Shown here one piece after another: positions 27,525 through 37,070 of a stretch of 57,694 nt of DNA. The position numbers and the translations under genes were made by a program. Position 1 is the first letter of the stretch. Every line of letters starts with the position of its first letter. The notes under the pieces are model-generated. The model did no database searches. It saw only the letters and a program-made list of their open reading frames with translations, and had not been told where the DNA came from. This DNA is from Desulfobacteraceae bacterium (GTDB lineage Bacteria; Desulfobacterota; Desulfobacteria; Desulfobacterales; Desulfosarcinaceae): NCBI GenBank assembly GCA_013003715.1, contig JABDIN010000045.1:1-57694 (forward strand), written 5' to 3'.

Positions 27525-28897
27525 GATGATGCCAATCCGGTTACCTGTTGACGAAAGTCATCGCCGCGTTGTCCATAATTGTCGTACATGTCGAAACTGG
27601 CGCAACCAGGTGATAACAGCACTGTATCACCGGCGGTTGCAATGGCAGCCGATTGTTGGACGGCGTCCGCCATGGATCCGGCCCGGCGGCAACCGCCCAC
27701 ACAGGCATCGGCCAGTGAATTGCGGATTTCATCCGCGGCCTGTCCGATGACCACCAGCTTTTTCACATGTTGTCGTACGACATCCGCCATCCGGCTGAAA
27801 TCATTCCCCTTGTTCAAACCGCCCATGATCAAGACCACCGGGGCATCAAAACAATGGAGTGCCCGGATGACCGCCTCCATATTCGTACCCTTCGAGTCGT
27901 TTATATAGCTCACCCCTTCAACGGTGCCCACCAGTTCCATTCGGTGGGGAAGTCCCTTGAACCGGTCCACCGCCGATTGAATATCCCCCATGCTTGCACC
28001 GGCGGCCAGTGCCGCCAATGCGGCGGCGGCGATATTTTCATGGTTGTGCTGCCCGATCAGTCCGGTGCGGGCCAGATCGATGCGTTCCGCAGCCGAACCG
28101 GGAATCGTGATGCGGATATGGTCTTTCGCGACCAACGCCGATGCGGCCGTGGTTGCTTCGGCGCTGTCAGCCAACCGGCAAAAGCCGTATTGCAGGCCGT
28201 TGACACCGGCGCACAATTCGCGGACAAAGGGGTCGCCGGTGTTATAAACCGCAATGTCCTCCGGACCCTGGTTTTTGAACAACCGCGCCTTTGAGTTTGC
28301 GTAGGCACTGAAGTCCGGATAACGATCCATGTGGTCTTCCGCCAGATTCAGCAGTACGCCCACCCGAGGGGTGAAGTCGATCATGGTGTCGGTCTGGAAG
28401 CTGCTGATCTCCGCCACGATGACATCTGCCTTATCCTTCCCGCCGACGTAGCTGATCAGGGGCTTGCCGATGTTGCCGCCGACAAATACCTTTTTTCCGG
28501 AGGCCTCGAGCATTTTACCGGTCAATTCCGTAGTGGTGGTTTTGCCATTGGTCCCGGTAATGGCCACGATGGGTGTTTGAATGAACCGGTAAGCCAGTTC
28601 CACCTCCCCGATCACCGGTATCCCCATGTCCGCTGCCGATTGAACCGGCGCGATGGTGTGGGGGACACCGGGGCTGATGACAATCAGGTCCGCCCCCTTG
28701 AACCGCTGTTCATCGTGACCGCCCAGATCCAGTTGAACACCCAGTTGTTCGAGTTCACGGATATGATTCCCGAAGGCTTCCGCCGGTCTGGCGTCGGTAA
28801 TGGAGACGCGGGCGCCGGATGCCGCCAGGAAACGGGCTGCGGCAATGCCGGTTCGTCCCAGCCCCACCACCACTATGTTTTTATCCGATAGGTTCAT
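27521..28897 (-). CDS. murD: UDP-N-acetylmuramoylalanine--D-glutamate ligase
   Basis: The 458-residue ligase that adds D-glutamate to UDP-MurNAc-L-Ala. It shows the N-terminal UDP-binding loop VVVGLGRTGIAAARFL, the ATP loop GTNGKTTTTELTGKML, and the C-terminal pieces ILMGGLNKGNDF and LLSPGCASFDMYDNYGQRGDDF, the last being diagnostic of MurD. The start at 28897 (MNLSDKNIVV) is chosen because it sits 11 bases after the mraY stop and matches the family N-terminus; an upstream in-frame ATG at 28996 would overlap mraY by 88 bp. Confidence 0.96.
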   Translation of the reverse strand: MNLSDKNIVVVGLGRTGIAAARFLAASGARVSITDARPAEAFGNHIRELEQLGVQLDLGGHDEQRFKGADLIVISPGVPHTIAPVQSAADMGIPVIGEVELAYRFIQTPIVAITGTNGKTTTTELTGKMLEASGKKVFVGGNIGKPLISYVGGKDKADVIVAEISSFQTDTMIDFTPRVGVLLNLAEDHMDRYPDFSAYANSKARLFKNQGPEDIAVYNTGDPFVRELCAGVNGLQYGFCRLADSAEATTAASALVAKDHIRITIPGSAAERIDLARTGLIGQHNHENIAAAALAALAAGASMGDIQSAVDRFKGLPHRMELVGTVEGVSYINDSKGTNMEAVIRALHCFDAPVVLIMGGLNKGNDFSRMADVVRQHVKKLVVIGQAADEIRNSLADACVGGCRRAGSMADAVQQSAAIATAGDTVLLSPGCASFDMYDNYGQRGDDFRQQVTGLASS

Positions 28898-28908
28898 ATC
28901 CGTACGGT

Positions 28909-29988
28909 TTATCTCAATTTCAGGGTACTCATGGACAGCAACGCCAGGGCGATGGCGATGATCCAGAATCTGACGATGACTTTCGGTTCCGGCCATCCTT
29001 TTAATTCAAAATGGTGGTGTAACGGGGCCATGCGAAAGATACGCCCCCCATTGGTCATTTTGAAAAAACCGACCTGGAAAATGACCGACAAGGCTTCGAT
29101 GACAAACAAACCGCCCACCAGGGCCAATAGTATTTCCTGTTTTGTGATGACGGCCACGGTCCCCAGCGCCGATCCGAGGGACAGCGAGCCCACGTCACCC
29201 ATGAAAATCTGCGCGGGGTAGGCGTTGAACCACAGAAACCCGAGTCCGGCACCGGCCAGGGCACCGCAGAAAATGGCCACTTCACCGGACCCCGCCACAT
29301 AATTGATCTGCAGATAGTCGGCGATTTTCACGTGCCCGGTCACATAGGCGAAAATCATATAGGTGGTGGCGGCGATGATGGTCGGGCCGATGGCCAGACC
29401 GTCCAGGCCGTCCGTGAGATTGACCGCATTCGATGCCCCGACCACGACAAAGGCGGCAAAGAGCACATATCCCCACCCCAGATCCGGCGAAAGCTGCTTT
29501 AAAAATGGAATGGTCACGTGGGTATCGAAATCCGGTGTCAGGACCACGAGGGTGCCGGTGATCAGCGCCAGCAGCGTCTGGAGAACCAGTTTGCCCCTTG
29601 CTGACAGCCCCTTGCTGCGTTTTTTCACCTGCATCAGGTAGTCATCCACAAACCCGATGGCGGCAAAACCGCCGGTGGCCAGCAGGGCGATCCAGACGTA
29701 AAGATTGGTCAGGTCCGTCCACAACAAGGTGGAAACGATCACCGAAAAAACGATCAGGGTGCCGCCCATGGTCGGTGTGCCGGCCTTTTTCTGATGCGAT
29801 TCAGGTCCTTCTTCACGGATGTATTGGCCGACCTGCATCCGCCGCAAGCGTTCAATTACCCAGGGTCCCAGCACAAAGCAGATTAAAAACGCGGTTAAAC
29901 TGGCGTAAATGGTCCGGAATGTAATGTACCGGAATACATTGAACGCTGAGATGCTGGTATGTAGCGGGTAGAGTAAGTGATAGAGCAT
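28909..29988 (-). CDS. mraY: Phospho-N-acetylmuramoyl-pentapeptide transferase
   Basis: The 359-residue integral membrane enzyme that moves phospho-MurNAc-pentapeptide onto undecaprenyl phosphate to form lipid I. The magnesium and substrate motifs are clear: [37 protein letters not shown], and the histidine-rich [15 protein letters not shown]. Length and about ten helices fit the family. An 83-base gap separates it from murF, the widest within the mur part of the cluster. Confidence 0.97.
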   Translation of the reverse strand: MLYHLLYPLHTSISAFNVFRYITFRTIYASLTAFLICFVLGPWVIERLRRMQVGQYIREEGPESHQKKAGTPTMGGTLIVFSVIVSTLLWTDLTNLYVWIALLATGGFAAIGFVDDYLMQVKKRSKGLSARGKLVLQTLLALITGTLVVLTPDFDTHVTIPFLKQLSPDLGWGYVLFAAFVVVGASNAVNLTDGLDGLAIGPTIIAATTYMIFAYVTGHVKIADYLQINYVAGSGEVAIFCGALAGAGLGFLWFNAYPAQIFMGDVGSLSLGSALGTVAVITKQEILLALVGGLFVIEALSVIFQVGFFKMTNGGRIFRMAPLHHHFELKGWPEPKVIVRFWIIAIALALLSMSTLKLR

Positions 29989-30071
29989 TTAGCGTTTCGC
30001 ATCCTTTTCGTGTGGGTTAAAATCCCGGATTCAAAATACGATCGTTACGGGGATAAAACTCCCGGCCGCCA

Positions 30072-31502
30072 TCAGGCCTGGTCCGCCCAGGTCAGAACCG
30101 AATCCACAATGGTTTCCATGGCCATTCCCCGCGATCCTTTGACCAGAAGCCAGTCGGATCCGGACAAGTCCCTGACCAGTTGTTCGGTGATTTCCGGTTT
30201 TGTACCGGTGAAAATGCGTTGATCACCCGATGCTGATGCCTTGGCGCCACGGGCCACCGCCGGTGCGTAATCCCCGGTGGCATAAATGCCGTAAATACCT
30301 GTCCGGACCGCCATAGCCCCTAATTCTTCATGTAATCCGCCGGCATCCTTTCCGAGCTCCAGCATATCCCCCAGGACTGCAAATCCCCTTGACTTGCCTC
30401 TCATGGCCGTGAGGTTCTCCAATGCCGCCTGCATGGAAACCGGGTTGGCATTGTAGGTGTCATCAATCACATGCAATCCGTTGGCGGTTTCGATAATCCG
30501 CATTCGCCCCTTTATGGGCGAAAACGCTTCGAGTCCTTTTTGTATACCGTCAGGTGCCACATCCAGCAGAAAGCCCGCGGCGGCGGCGGCCAGAGCATTG
30601 TAAATCATGTATTTTCCAGGTGATTCCAGGTGTACGGTGACGGTTCCCGAGGGCATGACCAGTTCAAAGCGGTTGCCATTGCCGACGGCTTCGATATGCT
30701 GCGCGCGAATGTCCGCCGTTTCAGTGAAACCGAATGTCAACCTGTTTTTGGACTCCGGCACCAATAACCCGGAAACATACGGATCGTCGGCATTGAGGAC
30801 CACGGTGCCGCCGTCACGAACGGTTTCCAGAAGTTCGCCCTTGGCCCGGGCCACATTTTCGATGCTGCCCAGGAACTCCAGGTGCACGGGACCCACGTTG
30901 GTGATGACACCGATATCGGGACGGCAGATACGACCGAGGCGACCGATTTCCCCCGGTCGATTCATTCCCAGTTCCAATACCGCCGCTTCATGCCGTTCCC
31001 GCAGCCGGAACAGCGACAGGGGCAAACCGATCTCATTGTTGAAATTACCGGGGCTGGACAGGGTCCGGTATCGGTGCCCGACCACGTTGCCGGTCATTTC
31101 CCGGGTGGTGGTCTTGCCATTGGACCCGGTTATGGCCACCACCTTCACCGGATATCGCTGCCGGTGCCATCGGGCTATCCGGCCCAATGCGGCAATGGTG
31201 TCCGCCACGCGGATGCAGGTGATGTCTTGGTGTCGCCAGCGATCATGCGGCAGATCCACCGGGCTGTTACCGCCGATGATCAGACCCTTGATCCCTTTTT
31301 GAACCACATCGGCCGCAAACCTGTGGCCATCGTGGACCTCACCGATGACGGCGACGTACAACTCCCCGGTTGAAATGGTGCGGGAATCGATCCCGATCCC
31401 GGTAAAATCAGCGGTGCCGGTTCCATACAACAGTTCACCACCGGTGGCCTGCAGGAGGTCTTTAGTTGACCATTTGAGAATGTCGTTGTCCCGGGTGTTC
31501 AT
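30072..31502 (-). CDS. murF: UDP-MurNAc-tripeptide--D-Ala-D-Ala ligase
   Basis: The 476-residue ligase that adds D-alanyl-D-alanine to the tripeptide precursor. It has the MurF N-domain (FTGIGIDSRTISTGELYVAV), the ATP loop GSNGKTTTREMTGNV (about 125) and the C-domain (DDTYNANPVSMQAAL, then VLGDMLELG), which are characteristic of MurF. The ATG overlaps the murE stop by 4 bp. No ddl gene for D-Ala-D-Ala is found in the cluster. Confidence 0.97.
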   Translation of the reverse strand: MNTRDNDILKWSTKDLLQATGGELLYGTGTADFTGIGIDSRTISTGELYVAVIGEVHDGHRFAADVVQKGIKGLIIGGNSPVDLPHDRWRHQDITCIRVADTIAALGRIARWHRQRYPVKVVAITGSNGKTTTREMTGNVVGHRYRTLSSPGNFNNEIGLPLSLFRLRERHEAAVLELGMNRPGEIGRLGRICRPDIGVITNVGPVHLEFLGSIENVARAKGELLETVRDGGTVVLNADDPYVSGLLVPESKNRLTFGFTETADIRAQHIEAVGNGNRFELVMPSGTVTVHLESPGKYMIYNALAAAAAGFLLDVAPDGIQKGLEAFSPIKGRMRIIETANGLHVIDDTYNANPVSMQAALENLTAMRGKSRGFAVLGDMLELGKDAGGLHEELGAMAVRTGIYGIYATGDYAPAVARGAKASASGDQRIFTGTKPEITEQLVRDLSGSDWLLVKGSRGMAMETIVDSVLTWADQA

Positions 31503-33043
31503 GGTTTGAGTTCCGATTCAATGGCGGCTTTTGCCGCCTGCCGGTCATCAAAATCGATGGTCTTGTGGCCCAACACCTGATAGGTTTCATGACCTTTGCC
31601 GGCGATGAGAATGGTGTCTCCCGGTTGTGAGACCCTTATGGCCAGAAAAATGGCCGACTTCCGGTCCACCACGGCAACAAAGCCCTTCCGATCAAATCCT
31701 TCGGTTAAACTATCGTGCGCGTAAGGTGTCAGCGCCGTGTCTGTCATACCGGGCAGAATATCCGCGATGACCTGATCCGGATCCTCGGTTCGCGGATTGT
31801 CCGATGTGATCACCGCCAGATCGCTGTAACGGGCGGCGATATTACCCATCAAGGGACGTTTTTTCTTGTCGCGGTCGCCCCCGCAGCCGAACACGCATAT
31901 CAGTCTCCCCGGGCTCACCTGTTTCAAGGTGCGCAGCACATTGTCCAGGGCATCCGGCGTGTGGGCATAGTCCACATAAATAAATCTGTCGACGGTGTTT
32001 TTGACGCTTTCCAACCGTCCCGGGGTAACGGCCATTTTATCGATACCGGCTTTTATGGTTTCCGGCGGCACCTGCATGGCTGTGGCCGCACCCACCGCGC
32101 ACAGGATGTTGTCCAGGTTGTAATCCCCCACCAGCCCGGAGTCGATATCAATGGGGCCGGCCGGTGTGTCGATGACCGCCTTTATCCCATGTTGATCGAT
32201 CTGAAAGCTTGTCGCCCGAATGTCCGCGTCCTTTTCGCGGCCGGTGCAGAAATACGGGTAGGATATCTCCCCGCCCAACGATTTTCCTCTCGGATCACGG
32301 CAATTGATCACCGCCTGAACACGGGCTTTTTCGGATGCCGGGGCGATATGGTCGGTGAACAGCTTCTTTTTGCACGCCCAATAGGAATCCATGTCCTGGT
32401 GATAATCCAGATGGTCCTGGGTCAAATTGGTGAATACCCCCATATCGATTTTGCAGTCGTGAATGCGGTGCAGATCCAGGGCATGGGAGGACACCTCCAT
32501 CACCACATGGGATACCCCATTGTCCCGCATGGTACCCAGAATCTTTTGTAAATCCAATGACTCCGGTGTCGTGACCGGGTTGTTGAATGCCTTTCCGGCG
32601 TAGCGGTAATTGATGGTGCCGATGATGCCGGTGTGCCATCCCGCTTCGTTCAGAATGCTTTCCATCAGATACGTTATGGTCGTTTTCCCATTGGTGCCGG
32701 TAATGCCCACCATAAACAGCGAATCAGATGGTGAACCAAGGAAACGGGCGGAAACCGATGCCAGCGCTTTTCTGGAATTCTCCACCAGGACGACCACCGG
32801 CGCTTTTACCTGTTTTTTTTCGCTGATGATCGCTGCCGCCCCCTGCTGAACGGCAGTTTCGATATAATCATGGCCATCGGCGGCAAAACCTTTGATGGCC
32901 ACGAACACACTGCCGGGTTGAACATCCTGCGCCCGGTAGTGAACCGATCCGATGTCAATGTCGTTCCGAAGAACGAGGGATTCCGATCCATCGTCTATGA
33001 CGGCTTTTATCGGGACACCTGCGATGAGTGCGGATAGCTTCAC
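31499..33043 (-). CDS. murE: UDP-MurNAc-L-Ala-D-Glu ligase, meso-diaminopimelate type
   Basis: A 514-residue ligase that adds the third amino acid of the stem peptide. The ATP loop GTNGKTTITYLMES is followed by HALDLHRI, and by ITSDNPRTEDP in the C-domain. The DNPR motif is the marker for meso-diaminopimelate rather than lysine, so the cell wall is predicted to be the Gram-negative DAP type. Translation starts at a GTG overlapping the ftsI stop (GTGA). Confidence 0.97.
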   Translation of the reverse strand: MKLSALIAGVPIKAVIDDGSESLVLRNDIDIGSVHYRAQDVQPGSVFVAIKGFAADGHDYIETAVQQGAAAIISEKKQVKAPVVVLVENSRKALASVSARFLGSPSDSLFMVGITGTNGKTTITYLMESILNEAGWHTGIIGTINYRYAGKAFNNPVTTPESLDLQKILGTMRDNGVSHVVMEVSSHALDLHRIHDCKIDMGVFTNLTQDHLDYHQDMDSYWACKKKLFTDHIAPASEKARVQAVINCRDPRGKSLGGEISYPYFCTGREKDADIRATSFQIDQHGIKAVIDTPAGPIDIDSGLVGDYNLDNILCAVGAATAMQVPPETIKAGIDKMAVTPGRLESVKNTVDRFIYVDYAHTPDALDNVLRTLKQVSPGRLICVFGCGGDRDKKKRPLMGNIAARYSDLAVITSDNPRTEDPDQVIADILPGMTDTALTPYAHDSLTEGFDRKGFVAVVDRKSAIFLAIRVSQPGDTILIAGKGHETYQVLGHKTIDFDDRQAAKAAIESELKP

Positions 33044-34779
33044 CCTCTGTTATCATCCTCCAGTGCAATGGTCAGATTGCCGGGTTCAAGGTCTTCCTTG
33101 GTGTCAAAATAGGTCAGGGTCTTGTACATGATCCGTTTAAATCCGGGGGCTGCCACGATACCGCCGTAATGTTGACCCTGGGGTTCATCCACCAGGATCA
33201 GCGCCACGGCTTCCGGTCGGTCCGCCGGCGCAAAGCCTAAAAATGAAGCGATAAACCGGTCCTTGGAATAGCCGCCGCCTTCCTCTATTTTTTGGGCGGT
33301 TCCGGTTTTCCCCCCCACGGAAAATTCGTTCAGGGCAGCCTGTACACCGGTACCGCCTTCGGTGATAACCGTCTTCAATATCCGGCGCATGGTCCTGGCG
33401 GTATTGGTCGATATCACGCGTCCAAGCTGGACCGGTTCGTTTCTGACAATTTCCCGGCCATTGGGATCGAGGATGGCTTTAACAAAGTACGGTTTCATCA
33501 TGATGCCATCATTGGCGATGGCGCTGGCTGCCGTGATCAACTGCAGTGCAGTGGTGGCGACGCCCTGGCCAAAGGCAATGGTGCCGGTGTCGATTTTTGT
33601 CCAATGCCTGTACGATGAGAGACTTCCGTATGATTCACCCGGGCTGTCGATACCGGTTTTTTCGCCGAAACCAAATGTCTTCAGATAGGTGTACAAGGGT
33701 TTCGAGCCCATGCGTTCAACCACTTTTATAGCACCGATGTTGCTCGAATATTTAACCACTTGCTGTAAAGATAACCACCCGTGGGGCTTCGTGTCATGTA
33801 CCGTATTCGGTCCGATGGCATATTTCCCGTTTTCACAGAAATAGATGGTGTTCGGGCCGCTTGTCCCCGAATCCAGGGCTGCTGCGGCACTGAAAATTTT
33901 CATGGTGGAACCGGGTTCGAACGCATCGGTGATTGCCCTGTTCCGCCACAAATCCCGGTGGTATTGCCCATAGGAGTTGGGGTTGAAGAACGGGAAGTGG
34001 GCCATGGCCAGAATCTCACCGGTGACCGGTGCCATCACCACGGCAATTCCGGACCGGCCGGCGTATTTTTCCACCGTCTCCCTGAGGGCTTCTTCGACCA
34101 TGAACTGAATGGTCCGGTCGATGGTCAACACCAGGGAGTTTCCCTGGGTACTCAACACCGAGCTGCGTTTATAATCGAAATCCCGGCCCAGCGCATCCTT
34201 TCGAATGGTGACCTGTCGCGGTGTGCCGGTTAAATATTTGTTATAATAAAACTCGATCCCCTCAAGGCCGCGGCCGTCGATCCCGGTAAATCCCAGGACC
34301 TGTGCGGCCAGTTGTTTATTAGGGTAAAACCGGCTGTGCTCGGGGATAAACGCAATACCGGCCACACCGGATTCGCGGACACGGGCGACATCCCTTGGCG
34401 ACACCTGCCGCTTGATCCAGACAAACGGCTTATTTGCGGTTATTTTTTTCAATACGGCGGCGCGGTTCAGTTTAAGCGCTGTGGCAAGGATTTTGGCCGT
34501 TTTTTTCGGATCCTTTATCTGGGACGGGTGTGCGGCAATGGAGGTGGTGTCGATGCTCACCGCCATTTCCCGTTTTTGGGCATCATAAATGGTACCCCGG
34601 CTGCCGACAAGGGTCACTGATTTTTCATATTGGCCGGCGGCTTTCCGTGAAAGCCACTGCCCCTTGAAGACCTGAAGATAGGCAGCAAAACCACCGATGG
34701 CCATAAGGCCGCAGAAAAAGAGAATACCGACGATGCTTTCCCTGAGATGTATATATTTTAGGGTTTTCTTTGTCACCAC
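33040..34779 (-). CDS. ftsI: Division-specific transpeptidase FtsI (class B PBP)
   Basis: A 579-residue bitopic class B penicillin-binding protein that cross-links septal peptidoglycan. A short cytoplasmic tail and membrane helix (IVGILFFCGLMAIGGFAAYL) are followed by the dimerisation domain (GSRGTIYDAQKREMAVS). The transpeptidase motifs are SxxK in FEPGSTMKIFS (about 290), SxN in VKYSSNIGAIK and KTG in VGGKTGTAQKI (about 490). No C-terminal PASTA domains. It starts at a GTG with GGAG 5 bases upstream, 14 bases after ftsL. Confidence 0.96.
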   Translation of the reverse strand: MVTKKTLKYIHLRESIVGILFFCGLMAIGGFAAYLQVFKGQWLSRKAAGQYEKSVTLVGSRGTIYDAQKREMAVSIDTTSIAAHPSQIKDPKKTAKILATALKLNRAAVLKKITANKPFVWIKRQVSPRDVARVRESGVAGIAFIPEHSRFYPNKQLAAQVLGFTGIDGRGLEGIEFYYNKYLTGTPRQVTIRKDALGRDFDYKRSSVLSTQGNSLVLTIDRTIQFMVEEALRETVEKYAGRSGIAVVMAPVTGEILAMAHFPFFNPNSYGQYHRDLWRNRAITDAFEPGSTMKIFSAAAALDSGTSGPNTIYFCENGKYAIGPNTVHDTKPHGWLSLQQVVKYSSNIGAIKVVERMGSKPLYTYLKTFGFGEKTGIDSPGESYGSLSSYRHWTKIDTGTIAFGQGVATTALQLITAASAIANDGIMMKPYFVKAILDPNGREIVRNEPVQLGRVISTNTARTMRRILKTVITEGGTGVQAALNEFSVGGKTGTAQKIEEGGGYSKDRFIASFLGFAPADRPEAVALILVDEPQGQHYGGIVAAPGFKRIMYKTLTYFDTKEDLEPGNLTIALEDDNRG

Positions 34780-34793
34780 GTCTCCGCTGCCGT

Positions 34794-35072
34794 TTATTCC
34801 GGAACCGGCATCACCAGCCCGAGTTGTTTCAATGCAATTTTCTTGATGCGATCGGGGGCTTTTAAGCTGGCTGCCTCCGTGTTTAAATTCTGTTGCAAGG
34901 CCATGAGATTTATATGTCTTCGGGTCGCCTGGGCGATGTCATAACCGGTCCGGGTGCATTGTACCCGGCACCATGTGTAAAATAAGAGTTCCGCAACGAA
35001 CAGGGACATGAGCATCGCCCATATCCAGGTTTTTTTCTTTTTTGTGGCGTGCAGTTTTCGATTTACAGCCAT
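34794..35072 (-). CDS. ftsL: Cell division protein FtsL
   Basis: A 92-residue bitopic protein: basic N-terminus (NRKLHATKKKK), one membrane helix (IWAMLMSLFVAELLFYTWC) and a short coiled-coil ectodomain (INLMALQQNLNTEAASLKAPDRIKKIA) ending in the typical LGLVMP pattern. FtsL forms a complex with FtsB and FtsQ that activates FtsWI. Sequence conservation in the family is low; identity rests on size, topology and position between rsmH and ftsI. Confidence 0.88.
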   Translation of the reverse strand: MAVNRKLHATKKKKTWIWAMLMSLFVAELLFYTWCRVQCTRTGYDIAQATRRHINLMALQQNLNTEAASLKAPDRIKKIALKQLGLVMPVPE

Positions 35073-35120
35073 GACCGGGTCGTTGTTTTTATTGTTGCCT
35101 TCAGTTGAAGCATCGGCTGC

Positions 35121-36059
35121 TTACAGCTTTTCAATGGCACGAAGCCGCGTGCTGCGCGCCATGGGATTTTTCTCGATTTCCGCCAGGCCAGGGCGCAACA
35201 CCTTCGGTGTCAGATTTTTGATCAGCGGGATTTTCCCGCAGACGCACCGGGGAAAATCCGGTGGACATGTGCATGGCTTTCTCCAGGATTCAAATCGTTT
35301 TTTGACGATTCGATCTTCCAGGGAATGAAATGCAAGAACGCATAACCGGCCCGCCGGTTTCAAATGATCCAAAATTGAATCCAGGAAGTGTTCAAGAACA
35401 TCGAGTTCCTTGTTCACAGCGATTCTGAGGGACATAAATACCCGGGTGGCCGGATGGATTTTCTGTTTTGCAGCCGCCTTTTTCGGAATGGCAGTGATGA
35501 TCAGGTCAGCAAGTTGGCGGCTTGTTTTCAAAGGGTTTTGGTCTCTATACCTTATTATATGCGTAGCGATTCGCTTCGCCCAACGCTCTTCACCGTAAGT
35601 TCTGAAGATATGTTCCAACTCTCCGGCTGTTCCTGTATTTAACAGCGTTTCTGCCGTCAAATCAGATCGGGTATCCATGCGCATGTCCAGCGGTTCATCC
35701 GCCCTGAAACTGAATCCCCGGCCGCCGGCCGATAACTGGTGCAAGGAAACGCCCAGGTCAACGAGTGCACCGTCCACCATGTCAATATTCAATTCGGACA
35801 GAAAAACGCCCAGGCTGGAAAAATTACCGTGAAAAAGATGAACCCGATCAGCGAAGGGCAAGAGCCTGGTTTTGGCATTCTCGATGGCATCCTTGTCCTG
35901 GTCAATGCCGATGAACGTGCCGCCGGGACATATTTTTTCGCATATCAGCCGTGCGTGTCCCGATCCGCCTAAAGTGCAATCCACCATGATTTTGCCGGGC
36001 TTGCAGTCCAGCATTGCCATAACCTCGGCCGGCATAGCCGGAATATGATGATATGCCAT
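35121..36059 (-). CDS. rsmH: 16S rRNA (cytosine(1402)-N4)-methyltransferase
   Basis: A 312-residue SAM-dependent methyltransferase (formerly MraW) acting on C1402 of 16S rRNA in the decoding centre. The SAM loop DCTLGGSGHARLICE is near residue 31, the active-site text VDLGVSLHQLSAGGRGFSFR follows, and the C-terminal FHSLEDRIVKKRF is diagnostic. It starts 5 bases after the mraZ stop, the usual mraZ-rsmH arrangement at the head of dcw clusters. Confidence 0.97.
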   Translation of the reverse strand: MAYHHIPAMPAEVMAMLDCKPGKIMVDCTLGGSGHARLICEKICPGGTFIGIDQDKDAIENAKTRLLPFADRVHLFHGNFSSLGVFLSELNIDMVDGALVDLGVSLHQLSAGGRGFSFRADEPLDMRMDTRSDLTAETLLNTGTAGELEHIFRTYGEERWAKRIATHIIRYRDQNPLKTSRQLADLIITAIPKKAAAKQKIHPATRVFMSLRIAVNKELDVLEHFLDSILDHLKPAGRLCVLAFHSLEDRIVKKRFESWRKPCTCPPDFPRCVCGKIPLIKNLTPKVLRPGLAEIEKNPMARSTRLRAIEKL

Positions 36060-36064
36060 GGTTG

Positions 36065-36511
36065 CTAAAGTCCCAGTTTCGCTATCTGGTTTCTGACCTC
36101 CTCTTTTTGCATATCCTCTTCAACCAGTGCATTTTCCTTTTCCCATTTCTCTCTTGACCATATTTCAAAATGATCCAGGACGCCGGCCAGAACCACCTCC
36201 CGGTCAATTTCGGAATACTGTCGAAGGGACGGCGGTATCAGGAATCTTCCCTGTTTATCGCAACGACAGTCAAACGCCCCGCCGATGAATACCCTTCTAA
36301 AGCGCCGAATGTGATCGCTTTTTTCCGCCAATGAGAGTATCTTTTTTTCGATTTCGTTCCAGACGTCCACGGTGTAGGTGAACAAACACCCATCCATGCG
36401 GGTGATCATGATATCATCCGAACCGCTGGCTTTGATCACATCACGGAATCGTGTGGGAATGATTATTCTTCCCTTTGGATCAATATTATGAAAGGAACTA
36501 CCTCGAAACAT
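36065..36511 (-). CDS. mraZ: Transcriptional regulator MraZ
   Basis: A 148-residue DNA-binding protein with two SpoVT/AbrB-like repeats, each with the DxKGR-type motif (IDPKGRIIIPTRFRD at about 8-22; CDKQGRFLIPPSLRQ at about 85-99). MraZ forms ring oligomers and binds direct repeats upstream of its own gene to regulate the dcw cluster. Here the repeats lie directly before the start codon (listed separately). Confidence 0.97.
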   Translation of the reverse strand: MFRGSSFHNIDPKGRIIIPTRFRDVIKASGSDDIMITRMDGCLFTYTVDVWNEIEKKILSLAEKSDHIRRFRRVFIGGAFDCRCDKQGRFLIPPSLRQYSEIDREVVLAGVLDHFEIWSREKWEKENALVEEDMQKEEVRNQIAKLGL

Positions 36512-36517
36512 TTTTCA

Positions 36518-36544
36518 CCATTTTACTCCACTTTACTCCACTTT
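36518..36544 (-). promoter_or_regulatory. MraZ-box operator: direct repeats before mraZ
   Basis: On the minus strand, AAAGTGG occurs at 36544-36538 and 36534-36528, and AAAATGG at 36524-36518. They are exactly 10 bp apart, with AGT or a similar triplet between them. This matches the direct AAAGTG-type repeats bound by MraZ in other bacteria. The last box ends only about 7 bases before the mraZ ATG and so covers the ribosome-site region; binding would block transcription start-up and could affect translation start. Confidence 0.7.
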
Positions 36545-36550
36545 ACTCCG

Positions 36551-36579
36551 ATCAAAATATATTCGGGTTAATGTGTCAA
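36551..36579 (-). promoter_or_regulatory. Candidate promoter of the dcw cluster
   Basis: On the minus strand TTGACA (36579-36574) is followed after 17 bases by TTTGAT (36556-36551). It is immediately upstream of the MraZ boxes, as expected for a repressed promoter. The -10 is a weak match. Confidence 0.45.
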
Positions 36580-37070
36580 GAAAAAAATGGATGACAGCGA
36601 ATATTTTTCCAATAATTTGTCGGTGTTAAAAGCGGAAATCCAACACGGAAGTTTGTTCTGTTACCCTGTTCGGCACTGGGCCGGGTGAACCGCCCGGGAG
36701 GGGTTTTTCAAGCAGGGCATGGGCAACCGGGGGCATCTTTAATTGTATTGAATTCCATAAGATACCCGGTTGACAATTTGGTGCCTTGCAGATAGTATAG
36801 CCGGTAAATTTTCAGTGTCTTTCTGGATGTTTAGTTACTGATACCCGCTGTATTTTTTACGGTTTTCAATCGGCATCTACCGTTCTTCCTGCAATCTGTT
36901 ATCTGTCATATGAGACACTACGCCACCGCGCATTGCTGCCGATGGTGGGTGCTTGGCCGGCTCACCGGGGTGTTTGATCGTGCAACAATCATCGCAATCT
37001 TGTTGAAAAATCAATAAAACATCGGTTTTTGAAGAATTGTCATTCTTCAATATGGGTTGAAAGTGATCAC
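36580..37070. other. Intergenic region between divergent dcw and pilus-ATPase units
   Basis: About 490 bases with no gene. It holds the candidate plus-strand promoter at 36770-36798 and a 15-base string (CCATAAGATACCCGG) also found near 53440. A weak hairpin (CCGGG ... CCCGG, about 36679-36696) is followed by a short T run but is not convincing as a terminator. Confidence 0.5.
36770..36798 (+). promoter_or_regulatory. Candidate sigma70-type promoter for the PilB-MinD unit
   Basis: TTGACA (36770-36775) and TAGTAT (36793-36798) are spaced by 17 bases, close to the ideal. Transcription from here would give a leader of about 265 bases before the ATPase gene. Confidence 0.5.

Noticed and set aside
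36679-36720. CCGGG/CCCGG stem with T run as the dcw or PilB terminator
   Set aside because: It lies between two divergent promoters, where no terminator is needed, and the stem is weak with a gap before the T run.
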